64,000 nucleotides of DNA from Fasciolopsis buskii. Lineage: Eukaryota > Platyhelminthes > Trematoda > Plagiorchiida > Fasciolidae. Shown here piece by piece: positions 38,369-48,278 of this stretch. Positions within the stretch are counted from its first letter, which is position 1, and each line of letters opens with the position of its first letter. Made by a program: the position numbers and the translations under genes. The stretch lies in assembly GCA_008360955.1 (NCBI GenBank), contig LUCM01006580.1, forward strand, positions 190,273 to 254,272, written 5' to 3'. The notes under the pieces were generated by a model that was not told where the DNA came from, ran no database searches, and worked only from the letters and a program-made list of their open reading frames with translations.

Positions 38369-38405
38369 AACCTGCTTTCCATACCCATGCACTGACTGCG
38401 GAGAT
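38369..38405 (+). CDS. Candidate 37-nt micro-exon, Cys-rich frame
   Basis: A good acceptor (actattcacttcactcctcag) and a near-consensus donor (gagat/gtaagc) enclose 37 nt. One open frame (one completing base, then TCFPYPCTDCGD) ends exactly at a codon boundary and is cysteine-rich; a second frame (PAFHTHALTAEM) is also open. Exit phase 0 would suit several downstream candidates. Confidence 0.25.
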
Positions 38406-39275
38406 GTAAGCTGTCACGGTGGTCAGCTGTGAGCAGGATGAAATCATGCTTACTAGATGAGCTGACGCGGAAAGTCAGAAAGATTTTCAAGGGTTTGGTA
38501 TGTTTACGTTTGGCTAGTATTTTCCGCACAAAATACTACAAAGTTCCGTTGATGACGCTGCGCAGGAGGGAGGGGTTGGGTGAGTGTGGATCACTAGTAA
38601 ATAAGGTAACTGTTCCTTCTCCCCTCTGGAATAGTCGCACCCTGGTATGGCATTATGAAATGTAGCTCTCGGTCAACGACCCTGGTCGGACCTTGACGAG
38701 TGTTAGACCCATAATTTGAAGTGATTGGGAGATAAACACTTAGATATCAGTCAACAACTCACAACAGTTCGAAAGAGCCTTGCTTTTCTCCACCGCATCG
38801 CGGATCAGCAATGGACTAGAGCAGCTAGGACAAACTCCATGACCTCCGTTTGAGTGCCCGGATGATGTAATATCCACAGAGTAGTCATAGGTTACGATGG
38901 ATAATCAATGACTGAAAAGAGTCCGAAAAACGTTACACACAGAGTGCAACTCATTCAGTTTTTCACTCTTATTTCCATTGCAATATCGTCCATATTCGCC
39001 GCAGCATTAATAAGACCTTCCTTAGGGACAGCACACAACATGATCGTTCTCGGTGATTCATACTCACACTACACTGTTATGAGATTAGGAAAAATCTAAT
39101 GGATTGGGTTATTAGGATTCTTGGACACGTACTTTGACGTCTGCTTTAAAATTCTCAGATACTTCCTAATTAGTGACCTTTGATCCAAAGCTGAAAACCT
39201 CAAAGCAATATCCTCATTCCAAACTGATTCACATTGAAATTCAATTAGACATATCAATATATAAACTAATATCAG

Positions 39276-39387
39276 AATGTTTTCAAAACTCTTATTCGTG
39301 CGATGCCAACAGAATGTCACGTGCCGCATTCCGAACGATTCCAAGAACAAATGGAATGTTCTCAACATTCCGTTGCCCGACAACAAG
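39276..39387 (+). CDS. Candidate exon, 37 codons, unrecognised
   Basis: It follows a weak acceptor (aactaatatcag), enters with one base and then ATG, and ends at a fair donor (aacaag/gtactt) on a codon boundary. The frame contains CQQNVTCRIPNDSKNKWNVL. It stays open past the donor to 39543 (ILPGDHGVDLSRESSF), so the true end is uncertain. The minus strand is open across the same span. Confidence 0.2.
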
Positions 39388-39549
39388 GTACTTCGAAATT
39401 TTGGTCACAATGTTATTTTCAATCATTCTGAAAATGCGATTACTGAAATCGGGTTTCGGATAATTCTTCCCGGGGACCACGGTGTCGACTTGTCTAGAGA
39501 ATCGTCCTTTAGGCTCACGATGATTAAGGTCGGTGGAAGATAGAATAAA

Positions 39550-42360
39550 TACACCCAAAGCTAATTGGCAGATCACAGATGTGTGCGAATCTGAAATCAT
39601 ACGAACGATCACTTGCTGAGGTTAGAATAGATAAGTTTGTGATGTTGCGAGCGGACCTACTCATTCATTCAGATAAAGTGATGATTATTTTTACCCAACC
39701 AATCATCATACGCTTCACATGAACCAGATGTGTACCTGAGTTTTCCTCAATTTTGATCGCTGTGTCCATACCACGGCTTTCACCTTTAACCTTTAAAATA
39801 TGTAAATATGCGGAAGCAGAACTCGTCTTATTTGCATACCACACTGCACCTCACTCGTCCTTCAAGCATCTTGTGTATTAGCATCTATCAAATCAATCCT
39901 GGACATGATTAGAAATATACGCTGACACTGTTTACTGACTTCCATGTATACAGGTATGCCTAGCATTGTACCGGTAAGCAGTCTACATGCCGCTCTTCGC
40001 TGTAAATGACACTTACAAAGTTAGACATTCTGATGGAAATTAACGGTCTAGCGTGTATCACAAGGCAAGAATAATGACAGATCCTAAACAGTCTGAGTTT
40101 GATCAATATGCACAGGTTTGACGATTGGTTTTCGGCGAACTCCAATTCCATTTCTGTCTATCGTTCCGGAGGAACTAAGTCGGCATGTTACATGGAGAAG
40201 ACGTGAGATTTGAAGGGATCCATCGGGTTGAGGTCATGTAAAGACTGAAGTGAACGAGTGTTTTCCATACTCTAACAGTGTAAACAACCAACTTGTTCAT
40301 GATAAAACGGTATGACCGTAGGGCGGAAAGAAGTCGACACGTTCAGGATGTTCAAGAAATGCACGCAAAAACGGAAACCATTGGAGCACATGCGCTAGAA
40401 AAAATAGACCAACATAGGACAAATAAGATGGGATAAATTTTGCGAGTTTGTTCGTAATAATTTGTACCGTTACATTTTAAGTTCTGAATCCGCTAAAATT
40501 TATGTTAAGGTGCTTCTAAATGTGCCCAGACATTTTGAACAAGTTACACAGGACAGTAAAAATGTATGAATATGGTAAAGTTGTTAATGTGGTCAACGTT
40601 AAAGTTTACTGCTGTTATGATAAGTGATCAAAATCTACTAAAGGCCAAAATAATTCAGACACGATAAAGCTATTCCTGCATGTTGAAGTGCAGAACAAAA
40701 TGATTTCAAACTTCACCCATTCGGACAATGACAGGCACCCTGGGAGGATCTGGGTAGATATCATATGTTTGGGATGAAACGATAACCCTTTAATGGATCT
40801 GTCATAAGCAGTTCAATACTCCTTGATAAGAATATCAATGAGTGAATGTCCACCAAAATAGCTATGCCGAACAGTTGGTTTGACAGGTCTGATAGTGACA
40901 GCATACCCTGTCTGCTTTGTCCGAACTTGCTGCAAACATAGCCAACGAAGTTGATGGAAAAATGGACCAGAAGTCATGTATGACTCGACGTTCAGCTGGG
41001 CACTGTTATGCTAGTGGTGTTGAAAAAAAGTTAGAATTTAACGAACTTACTCAGCTCGTGCTTTGCTAGCGCGCAAGCTGAATGATTAGTCTGAATGTCA
41101 TTAGGTGAGCCTTCGTTTTATTGGGCTACACTGTCATTTCTAAGACATGCAAGTGAAAAATAGGGAATCATATGGACGATCATTTTCTCGAAAATCAAGA
41201 AATCCGAAATTAATTCATCTTCTTACAACGCGAGAAAAAAATCTATCCGAGAATTTGATTTTACAAGAGAGAGGCTAGTACCCCGAGATCATCAGAAACT
41301 TTGGTTGACTTGTTCAGTTTTGTCATTTGACACAGTGGGCAGTCATTTGTGCTCTTAAAGAATCAAAATCTGTCATTAAATAAATGGACTACAGAAGCAA
41401 AAATTTGGGACCATTCATAAAAGCATTTAAGGTTTACGTGACAACTGTGCTGTAGTCACCAATCCAGAATGCCTCCTTGTTTGTAGACCAAGTTCGGGCA
41501 TTCATTCAAGATATTTGTTTAAGATTATTAGGATATCACATTAGTGCAGTATTGATACTTCAACTATTAATTTTATGAAATTCGACTGTTAGCCGTAAGG
41601 CGCGATTATGTACTGACAATGCGCCTCCATTCCAAACTACTCAGATGGCGACAACAAGAAGATAACGAGCACTGAAAGGCACGCTCATTCAAGGTTATTT
41701 ACCGATCATACACCAAATGCCAGGAATTCTGAGTGGCGGTATATCTTTAGACCAATGGCATTTGAGGCATGTTTGAAATTCTCGCTCGCCGGGTTTTCAT
41801 TGGCTGATTGTGAACGCACGTTACAACGGGCTTACACTGTACTGTAGCGTACGATTCGCACGTAGATTCATCGCATATTGCTTTAAGTTTTCGCATGTGT
41901 ATCAAGTTGTAATCGGCCGAATTCGCAGTAAATCGAATGACTTCGTAGCGGGTTGCACAGTTCCCAAAAAAGTGCAAAACTAGAGAACGAGGTTGGTAGT
42001 ATTCAGTTCCCTGCTTCCTTTTTATTTAAGCCTTTCTCCCAATTATTTGTCAAGAAAGGATAGTAATAAGGTGCTTGTTTAACCAATTCGTTTTTTATAA
42101 TTGTTTCTACCTGACAACAGAGGAAAATCGTCTCGCCAAACATCTCACGGCTGTCTGCTTTGGCAGACATATTTCATCGAGTTGCTAGGCTGATAAAATA
42201 TGCGATCAGAATCTGAGTTAAGTGTAAAACGCAGCAAAAGTGGAACCTTTTGGGTACTTCTGTAGCAATGACTTATTTGAGATTAACATTGGAAAGAAAA
42301 CTGACGCAAGAAAACTACAATTTGGAATCGTTCACTCTTCTTGGGATATTGCTTTGGATT
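39550..42360. other. Unique stretch; possible integrase scrap, otherwise nothing
   Basis: Short chance-level frames only. At 41579-41665 a 28-codon frame contains CTDNAPPF, which resembles the TDN/SDN...F motif around the second catalytic Asp of retroelement integrases, but the flanks do not extend the match. No LTRs or RT motifs were seen. Confidence 0.35.
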
Positions 42361-42368
42361 ATTTTCAG

Positions 42369-42492
42369 GTTCAATTTGTCTCTAACCTCACAGGAGATAG
42401 TGACAAAACACACCGCCATTATGACGCTAGACACACTAAAAGAAACCATTCCGGCACGTCCCTCGGACAAAGATCCAGAGACTCAGAGCCAG
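42369..42492 (+). CDS. Candidate internal exon, 41 codons, hydrophilic
   Basis: An acceptor (tgctttggattattttcag) and a donor (agccag/gtacac) bound 124 nt, open from phase 0 to exit phase 1. The frame reads VQFVSNLTGDSDKTHRHYDA, then RHTKRNHSGTSLGQRSRDSE and P. It carries two N-glycosylation motifs (NLT, NHS) and is strongly polar, suggesting an extracellular or disordered segment. SINE copy 9 begins 15 bases after the donor. The same frame reads on into the SINE, so an unspliced reading would give a chimeric, spurious protein. Confidence 0.3.
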
Positions 42493-42506
42493 GTACACAT
42501 TGTGGT

Positions 42507-42697
42507 TGCCGGCGGTGCCCAATCGGACAGGGTCGTGGCGTTTGGACGTAAAGGTCGCGGGTTCGAATCCTCCCTGCGCCAGTCAACTTCCCAACTTGGC
42601 AGCCCTCTGCTAGCAGCGGCCCCCTTCCCGAAACTTGATGTACATTGTTGTTTCATTAATATAGAAAGTAAAAGATAATAGATAAAATGATAAAATA
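42507..42697 (+). mobile_element. SINE copy 9, best preserved
   Basis: Head gccggcggtgcccaatcgga, intact B box gcgggttcgaatcc, body aacttcccaacttggcagcc and ctctgctagcagcggccccc, 3' block gatgtacattgttgtttcat, and a tail of gataaa repeats. The good B box suggests a fairly young insertion. A 142-codon plus frame (42250-42678) owes its last 57 residues to this SINE and should not be annotated as a gene. Confidence 0.95.
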
Positions 42698-43176
42698 ATG
42701 CTGGACAGTGTTTACTTGGTTTTCTACTGATCAGCTGAGTGTTCGCAGCACATGATGATTAATTACGTGTAACAATCTGCTAAAGCGGTAGACAAGCAAC
42801 CCACCAACTCGAGTGCGGTAGTTTACCTTCAGATGGAATTCGTGTTCTCTCATACATTTGCATGTGAAATCACACTGCATCAGTCGTACAACCAACTTCA
42901 CATGGATTGCCAAGTACCAACTAATCGTTTGCAAAGCAGTTTTTTGAGTGTTTAAATCAACCAACTCTCCGATCATCATACCGTTCGTTATAGAAGAAGA
43001 ATTTATTCTCATGTCTATTTTTTCGCTCTCCTGTTTAGAAGTGTCCTTCTTTCGAAAAGAAGCAGCAAAAATCTTAGATTTGGCCACTACTTTATACAAC
43101 TAATCATTTCAAACAGACCCATTCTATAACAAATTTTTATCTCTTATTATTGAATTCTTTTTTACGCAAATCCAAG

Positions 43177-43345
43177 GTGTATATCTTTTCACGAACGAGG
43201 TTCCACTATATCAGGAGCTATCACTTGGGCAAACTGGCTGGCAGTAAGAAGCCTCAAACAGGTGACCTCCAAGTTGGAGCGCCTTGGAGTTGGCCGCAAT
43301 GTCAACATCAATCCTACAAGTGTATTGGTTTTGTTTTGTAAATAA
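43177..43345 (+). CDS. Candidate last exon with overlapping AATAAA
   Basis: A moderate acceptor (attcttttttacgcaaatccaag) opens 55 codons to TAA. The C-terminal part reads LAVRSLKQVTSKLERLGVGR, then NVNINPTSVLVLFCK. An AATAAA (43341-43346) overlaps the stop codon, giving a possible very short 3' UTR. The other plus frame and a minus frame (43189-43458) are open as well, so a decayed repeat is an alternative. Another acceptor at 43370 opens 35 codons to TAA at 43478. Confidence 0.22.
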
Positions 43346-43614
43346 AAGTTTTGTATTTCCTCCAGTTTAGTCGAACATACTGGTGCATCTTTCATTTTGC
43401 TGTGTTGACCTAATGGAATTTTTCTTCTCTTACCCAGTCTACTTGAGAAACAATTCAAACTTGCATTCAGTTTGTTAAACCACCTTTCTAAATGACATCA
43501 TGCTCCGCCACATCTCCCCGGAGAGAGTGGGAGAGCGGTATCAATTACTCGACGTGACAATAAAAGATCTAAGATGCTTTAATGAACAATATGCGTCATT
43601 TATCACTTATTTCC

Positions 43615-43770
43615 ACTTTAAATGAAATGACAGTTTACATCAATTTTCAGGAAGGGGGCCGCGGCCAACAGAGGGCTGCCACGTGGGGAAGTTGACCGGC
43701 GGTGGGAGGATTCGAACCCGCGACCTTTACGTCCAAACGTCATGACCTTATCCGATTGGTCATCGCATAT
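43615..43770 (-). mobile_element. SINE copy 10 (GCGATGACC head subtype)
   Basis: Minus-strand copy with an intact B box (gggttcgaatcctcccaccg), body and 3' block; the AATAAAGG part of the tail is altered. Its head begins GCGATGACCAATCGG, sharing the GATGACC variant with copy 4. Confidence 0.93.
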
Positions 43771-44114
43771 ACTGTGGCAAACCTTGGCTGAATGACTTTT
43801 TAATTCTTGAAGCTCCTTGCGTTACAAACGATTTTAACTTGTAAATGCACTTAACCGTATTTATTCAGCCTCTTGGAGCAGCCAGTTTTGAACTAAAGAT
43901 TTTGATTCGTTCCTTACTACGACTAATTGATTGCAAGTAATTAAACTTCCGGGATACATGAAAAACTTAATACATTTTACTAATTTAATTCATGAATAAA
44001 TTTACAGAAGATACACGTTTTTTCTTATCTCCGATTCTACTTCTCATTGAAACCGTCCGGGGAAAAAATAACTCTAGCTCATTTGCCGAAATTAACTGAT
44101 AAATTTTCTTTTAG

Positions 44115-44288
44115 AAAAGCAATTGTTATGAACGATATACACTTGAAAAAGTAGAATTGGTCGGTTCCAAATGTTGCCATTTTGCCCAAACTAGCGATGA
44201 CTGTCACACTAGACTTTCTCCGTTGATCGATCCGTATCTAACACCAGGATGCAGTGAGATGAAACAAATTACCTGCCAAGCATCGTAA
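44115..44288 (+). CDS. Candidate terminal exon, 57 codons, cysteine-rich
   Basis: A strong acceptor (ctgataaattttcttttag) is followed in phase 0 by 57 codons to TAA. Cysteines sit at residues 4, 20, 21, 30, 46 and 54. The second half reads CHTRLSPLIDPYLTPGCSEM followed by KQITCQAS. Six cysteines with polar spacing suggest an extracellular, disulfide-bonded tail. The pattern PLI...GCS...C vaguely recalls frizzled-type cysteine-rich domains, but too little matches to claim it. Entry phase 0 fits the exits at 26269, 33315 and 39387. The next AATAAA is about 770 bases on (45059). Confidence 0.35.
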   Translation, partial: KSNCYERYTLEKVELVGSKCCHFAQTSDDCHTRLSPLIDPYLTPGCSEMKQITCQAS

Positions 44289-44289
44289 C

Positions 44290-45960
44290 TAGCACTAATT
44301 CAACTCGTCATTTTCCATACTTTTATTCATCAACATGGACTGGAGAGGTTGATAATAGTCTCCGGACAAAATATGTGAACTGGTATTGGTAGAGCCAAAA
44401 CCAAATGCCATGGTAACGCATTTTAGCCTGGACCATAAAGTGACAGGTTTCTGCCGACGTCGATGACACCTGGCCGACAGGTCTAACCGGCGAAGCGCGA
44501 AAATATCAGACAGTCTAAGAAACTGACCCGAACAAATTCCACCTAATGCATGTTATTTTCCGGATGACAAATATGAATTAGTTGTTTAATACACGTAATT
44601 CATTTCACGGCCAAGTAGATCGAAATCAATGTGAATAGTTTCAGAAACCTAAACAGAAACAGTGCGATTTCAAGACTTTGCCGTTTTGTTGAACATTTGC
44701 GCTAATTATTTCTGGTAAAAGTCACTTCAGTGTCCCACTCGATTGTCTTCCATATACTATGGGTAGTGTACTCCGAACGAATGCGACCGCGGAGTCAACA
44801 AGACAATTCCTCCAAACACCAAAGGCTATACGATCGAAACACGACGGATTATTCGTAATCTATTTAAGAGTTATTTAACATCTTTTTGTTATCCATAATA
44901 TGCATTTGAAAATATATAGAAAACTTTACACCTATCCTCATCCGGTAAACATACCGATCAGCTGTCTTTTTTCGTTCGTATTCATCCGGAAAGAAACGTT
45001 ACTCTATGGCGCGAAAAATATAAAAAATGTCACGTGACTATGATTGGTCTAACTGTAGAATAAAATGTTTAACCACTAACTGAACTTTATTGAAAGTGGA
45101 AAAAAACCAACGAAATTTCAAATTTGCACAAATGTATTCTACAAATGCATTCAAAGAAGAGGATAAGTGTGAAATTCCAAGTGAACAGCTTCACTTTGAA
45201 TTGCAGGTGCACATTAAAAAATTGTGAACACATTGTATTCTGTTTTAGTTTGGCTAGAAGAAATGAACCATGAACCATACTGGTACATTTAAGATAGTCG
45301 TAGTAACCAGGTCAAACAGAGCGGGGAATAAAACAACCGGACATGTGAACTGAGAGCATACATAAGATTGTTGCCAGTCAAGTTCACGAATAATTGTCCA
45401 GTTGTAGGCACCTAATTATTGCTTGACAATGATCGATTAGCAGGTTTATGTAGGATCGTGCACAACAAGAGGTCCATTCTAAAACTCATCAACTGAGCAC
45501 CGGAATTCAGAGTGAAACCAATGGACGAGAACGAACAGAATACTGCACCTTATTTAAAGCTTTGATAACTACTTAATTGTCTTTGTTTATCGTTTACTAG
45601 CCACTAGACTTCGTTCAGTCACTTTCGCGATTTATGGTCACTCTTGAACTGTGAATAAATTACTTAGTATGAAGGAAACCGGTGAAACCGAGAAAGTGTA
45701 TTCATGGTTTGGTCCTTAAATAAAGCTCGGAGTTACCAAACTCTGAAAATGACTACAAGATGATGACCGAAGGTTACCAACCGACAGGGAACGCTTGTAG
45801 TAAAATCAGGCATCATTACAATATAAATCTTCGCTTTCCTCCAGCCTGTCAGCCTTTTAGTTTTGTAATTTACTCCTGTAGACCAATGCAGATGAACAGA
45901 CGTATGCTTACATTCATATACGCATACATAAGTAAATGCATGCACACTCATACAAACAGA
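44290..45960. other. Unique sequence, no gene seen
   Basis: No repeats or splice-bounded frames of note. Minus frame 45087-45278 is Phe-rich and AT-driven. Confidence 0.4.
45059..45064 (+). terminator. Possible poly(A) signal AATAAA
   Basis: The hexamer in gtagaataaaatg is the first plus-strand AATAAA found after the stop at 44286. It would give a 3' UTR of about 0.8 kb. Hexamers like this are common in AT-rich DNA, so the link is an inference. Confidence 0.15.
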
Positions 45961-45968
45961 CTTACAGA

Positions 45969-46029
45969 CAGATAATCAGATAGATAGGCAGACATAAACA
46001 GATAGACAGACAGATAGATAGATAGATAT

Positions 46030-46105
<76 letters not shown>

Positions 46106-46115
46106 ATAGATAGAC
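45969..46115. repeat. (GATA)n microsatellite
   Basis: GATA/GACA tetranucleotides, clean from 46012 apart from a single tatata interruption, ending gataaatagatagac. On the minus strand it encodes repeated YLSI. The clean part is repeated after the gap. Confidence 0.95.
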
Positions 46116-46886
46116 AAGTCATCACTCTGTCTGAGGGCACGGCTTTAAGTGGACGCAAACTGTTAATCGCAAAGTTGGAACGAATGTAGGTCAAAACATG
46201 GCCGATTGTCGCTCTGTCGCTGTTTTGCAGTGAAGCTGAAAGACGAAAGAGATACATGCAATCTAAAGCTCAGGCAAAATACAACCAGAAATTTGACATA
46301 GTCACATGTGCTAAACTGTCGTGGTAACTTTGATAAGCCGGAGACATGCCCTCGTTGGTGGCTTGATGCACTTCCGATAAGGGTTAAAACCTACGGTTTC
46401 GAATTTGGCCCCGCTTATCGACAGAATGTTTTCTCACTTATTGCTGCACACATACAAGTGGACAAAGACACAAGATTCTTCATACGATCATGCGAATTTG
46501 CAAATTTGTGGGTTTTGTGTGTGGTCCAGCCGCTGGAATCTCACCTGATTGAGGTGACCAGACCGAGTGAACAACTATTCGTCAAGGTGGTCTAATAGCG
46601 CTGCCTCTAGGTCTCCACCACTTCCTCGTTTTTGGATGGTCATTTTGGTCCTCACCACCATCCCATCTCCTTTCATTGCAGTAATGATTACGAATGCATC
46701 TCATTCGCGTCCTCGTTATCAAACATCGGGTAAACCAAATCATTAGAGTAAATATATACTCTTCCATTGACACCCAGTTGTACGCTGGCAATTCATCAAA
46801 GTTCATTGCGCAATTGTAGCTAGAGGGAATTGTGCTAAGATTGACAGAAGTTGTGCAACTCGGGCCCTTCGTGGCAAGGGCGTGGC
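46012..46886. repeat. 875-bp duplicated block, copy 1 (left of gap)
   Basis: Every base I compared is identical to 46897-47771 at a constant offset of 885, including the microsatellite length and the embedded frames. Copy 1 stops exactly where the Ns begin, and copy 2 starts exactly after them. This is the signature of two contig ends holding the same sequence that were scaffolded rather than merged. Confidence 0.95.
46682..46729 (+). CDS. Candidate 48-nt micro-exon, phase 2-2 (copy 1)
   Basis: An excellent acceptor (ccatcccatctcctttcattgcag) and a donor (atcgg/gtaaac) enclose 48 nt. After one completing base the frame reads NDYECISFASSLSNI and leaves two bases, so the exon keeps the reading frame if skipped. 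It lies in the duplicated block and so appears twice in the assembly but probably once in the genome. Confidence 0.27.
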
Positions 46887-46896
46887 NNNNNNNNNN
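46887..46896. other. Assembly gap (10 Ns)
   Basis: Ten Ns, an arbitrary gap size. The flanking duplicate sequence implies a negative true gap, that is, an unmerged overlap of 875 bp. Confidence 1.
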
Positions 46897-46914
46897 AGAT
46901 AGATAGATAGATAT

Positions 46915-46990
<76 letters not shown>

Positions 46991-47771
46991 ATAGATAGAC
47001 AAGTCATCACTCTGTCTGAGGGCACGGCTTTAAGTGGACGCAAACTGTTAATCGCAAAGTTGGAACGAATGTAGGTCAAAACATGGCCGATTGTCGCTCT
47101 GTCGCTGTTTTGCAGTGAAGCTGAAAGACGAAAGAGATACATGCAATCTAAAGCTCAGGCAAAATACAACCAGAAATTTGACATAGTCACATGTGCTAAA
47201 CTGTCGTGGTAACTTTGATAAGCCGGAGACATGCCCTCGTTGGTGGCTTGATGCACTTCCGATAAGGGTTAAAACCTACGGTTTCGAATTTGGCCCCGCT
47301 TATCGACAGAATGTTTTCTCACTTATTGCTGCACACATACAAGTGGACAAAGACACAAGATTCTTCATACGATCATGCGAATTTGCAAATTTGTGGGTTT
47401 TGTGTGTGGTCCAGCCGCTGGAATCTCACCTGATTGAGGTGACCAGACCGAGTGAACAACTATTCGTCAAGGTGGTCTAATAGCGCTGCCTCTAGGTCTC
47501 CACCACTTCCTCGTTTTTGGATGGTCATTTTGGTCCTCACCACCATCCCATCTCCTTTCATTGCAGTAATGATTACGAATGCATCTCATTCGCGTCCTCG
47601 TTATCAAACATCGGGTAAACCAAATCATTAGAGTAAATATATACTCTTCCATTGACACCCAGTTGTACGCTGGCAATTCATCAAAGTTCATTGCGCAATT
47701 GTAGCTAGAGGGAATTGTGCTAAGATTGACAGAAGTTGTGCAACTCGGGCCCTTCGTGGCAAGGGCGTGGC
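46897..47771. repeat. 875-bp duplicated block, copy 2 (right of gap)
   Basis: It begins with the same GATA array and ends in gcaagggcgtggc, after which unique sequence (aaataatgcatg) continues. Copy 1 ends at the same base at the gap. Confidence 0.95.
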
Positions 47772-48084
47772 AAATAATGCATGTGTGTATAAAATGATTT
47801 GGTTCACATTCAACTTGCGGGTGGTCTTCGAAATAGAATTGTTGAAGCAGTAAACCAGATCGCGGAAACTTGGTTGTATTCGTGTAGAGAGCGAGAGAGT
47901 GAGAGAGAGAGAGAGAGCGAGAGAGAGAAACAGAGTTCATCAACCTCCACTCTATGTTTCTCTGCCCACCTCTCCCCATACCCCACACGGTAGTTCCGTT
48001 ACCCACCGCGGATAGTACTATAAAGCGGCAGAGCGAACGATGCGTGCATGTGTGTGTGTGTTCGTTCAGTGTGCAGATTTTCAT
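47467..48084 (-). CDS. 205-codon minus ATG frame, doubtful
   Basis: One of the longest frames in the window outside the CCA array. It starts MKICTLNEHTHTCTHRSLCR; the first third is repeat-derived (HTHTCTH, SLSRSLSLSHSL from the GA tract), then comes a mixed Cys-containing part, and it ends RKWWRPRGSAIRPP. Copy 1 of the block carries the same C-terminal part (the last 96 or so codons), cut by the gap. I see no signal peptide, domain or splice support, so it is probably non-coding. Confidence 0.12.
   Translation of the reverse strand: MKICTLNEHTHTCTHRSLCRFIVLSAVGNGTTVWGMGRGGQRNIEWRLMNSVSLSRSLSLSHSLALYTNTTKFPRSGLLLQQFYFEDHPQVECEPNHFIHTCIICHALATKGPSCTTSVNLSTIPSSYNCAMNFDELPAYNWVSMEEYIFTLMIWFTRCLITRTRMRCIRNHYCNERRWDGGEDQNDHPKTRKWWRPRGSAIRPP
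47567..47614 (+). CDS. Candidate 48-nt micro-exon, copy 2
   Basis: Identical to 46682-46729 because of the block duplication. The minus strand here is part of a 205-codon ATG frame (47467-48084). Confidence 0.27.
47885..47930. repeat. (GA)n microsatellite
   Basis: GA dinucleotides with CG and T interruptions. Confidence 0.9.
48018..48025 (+). promoter_or_regulatory. TATA-like box in a GC-richer patch
   Basis: The sequence tactataaagcgg lies in a 600-bp patch (about 47940-48540) that is clearly richer in G+C than its surroundings. It precedes the open frame at 48099-48278 and a second ATG frame from 48326. A promoter is possible; the evidence is only motif and composition. Confidence 0.15.
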
Positions 48085-48098
48085 TCTTACTGCATCAG

Positions 48099-48278
48099 GT
48101 TGGTCTTTTATTTTACTTCGAAAATCAGACCTACACTATGGGTGGTAATGTATTAGCACAGTGCGCTGCTAACCGACAAGGAAGCTTACTCCGTTCATGT
48201 CTCCATACCCGTGGGCTTACTAGTCTGTACGTGTGTGCTGTAGGAAATCATTGCTGTCCGCTGTCTGACCGTGTCTGA
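48099..48278 (+). CDS. Candidate exon, 59 codons, Cys-containing
   Basis: A good acceptor (cagattttcattcttactgcatcag) opens phase 0 for 59 codons to TGA. An ATG with a fair context lies at 48138. The frame reads VGLLFYFENQTYTMGGNVLA, later SCLHTRGLTSLYVCAVGNHC and CPLSDRV. It could be a last exon, or the ATG could start a small protein downstream of the TATA-like box. No family is recognised. Confidence 0.22.
   Translation, partial: VGLLFYFENQTYTMGGNVLAQCAANRQGSLLRSCLHTRGLTSLYVCAVGNHCCPLSDRV

Noticed and set aside
46012..46115. GATA array as a CRISPR or satellite array
   Set aside because: It is a plain tetranucleotide microsatellite with no spacers.
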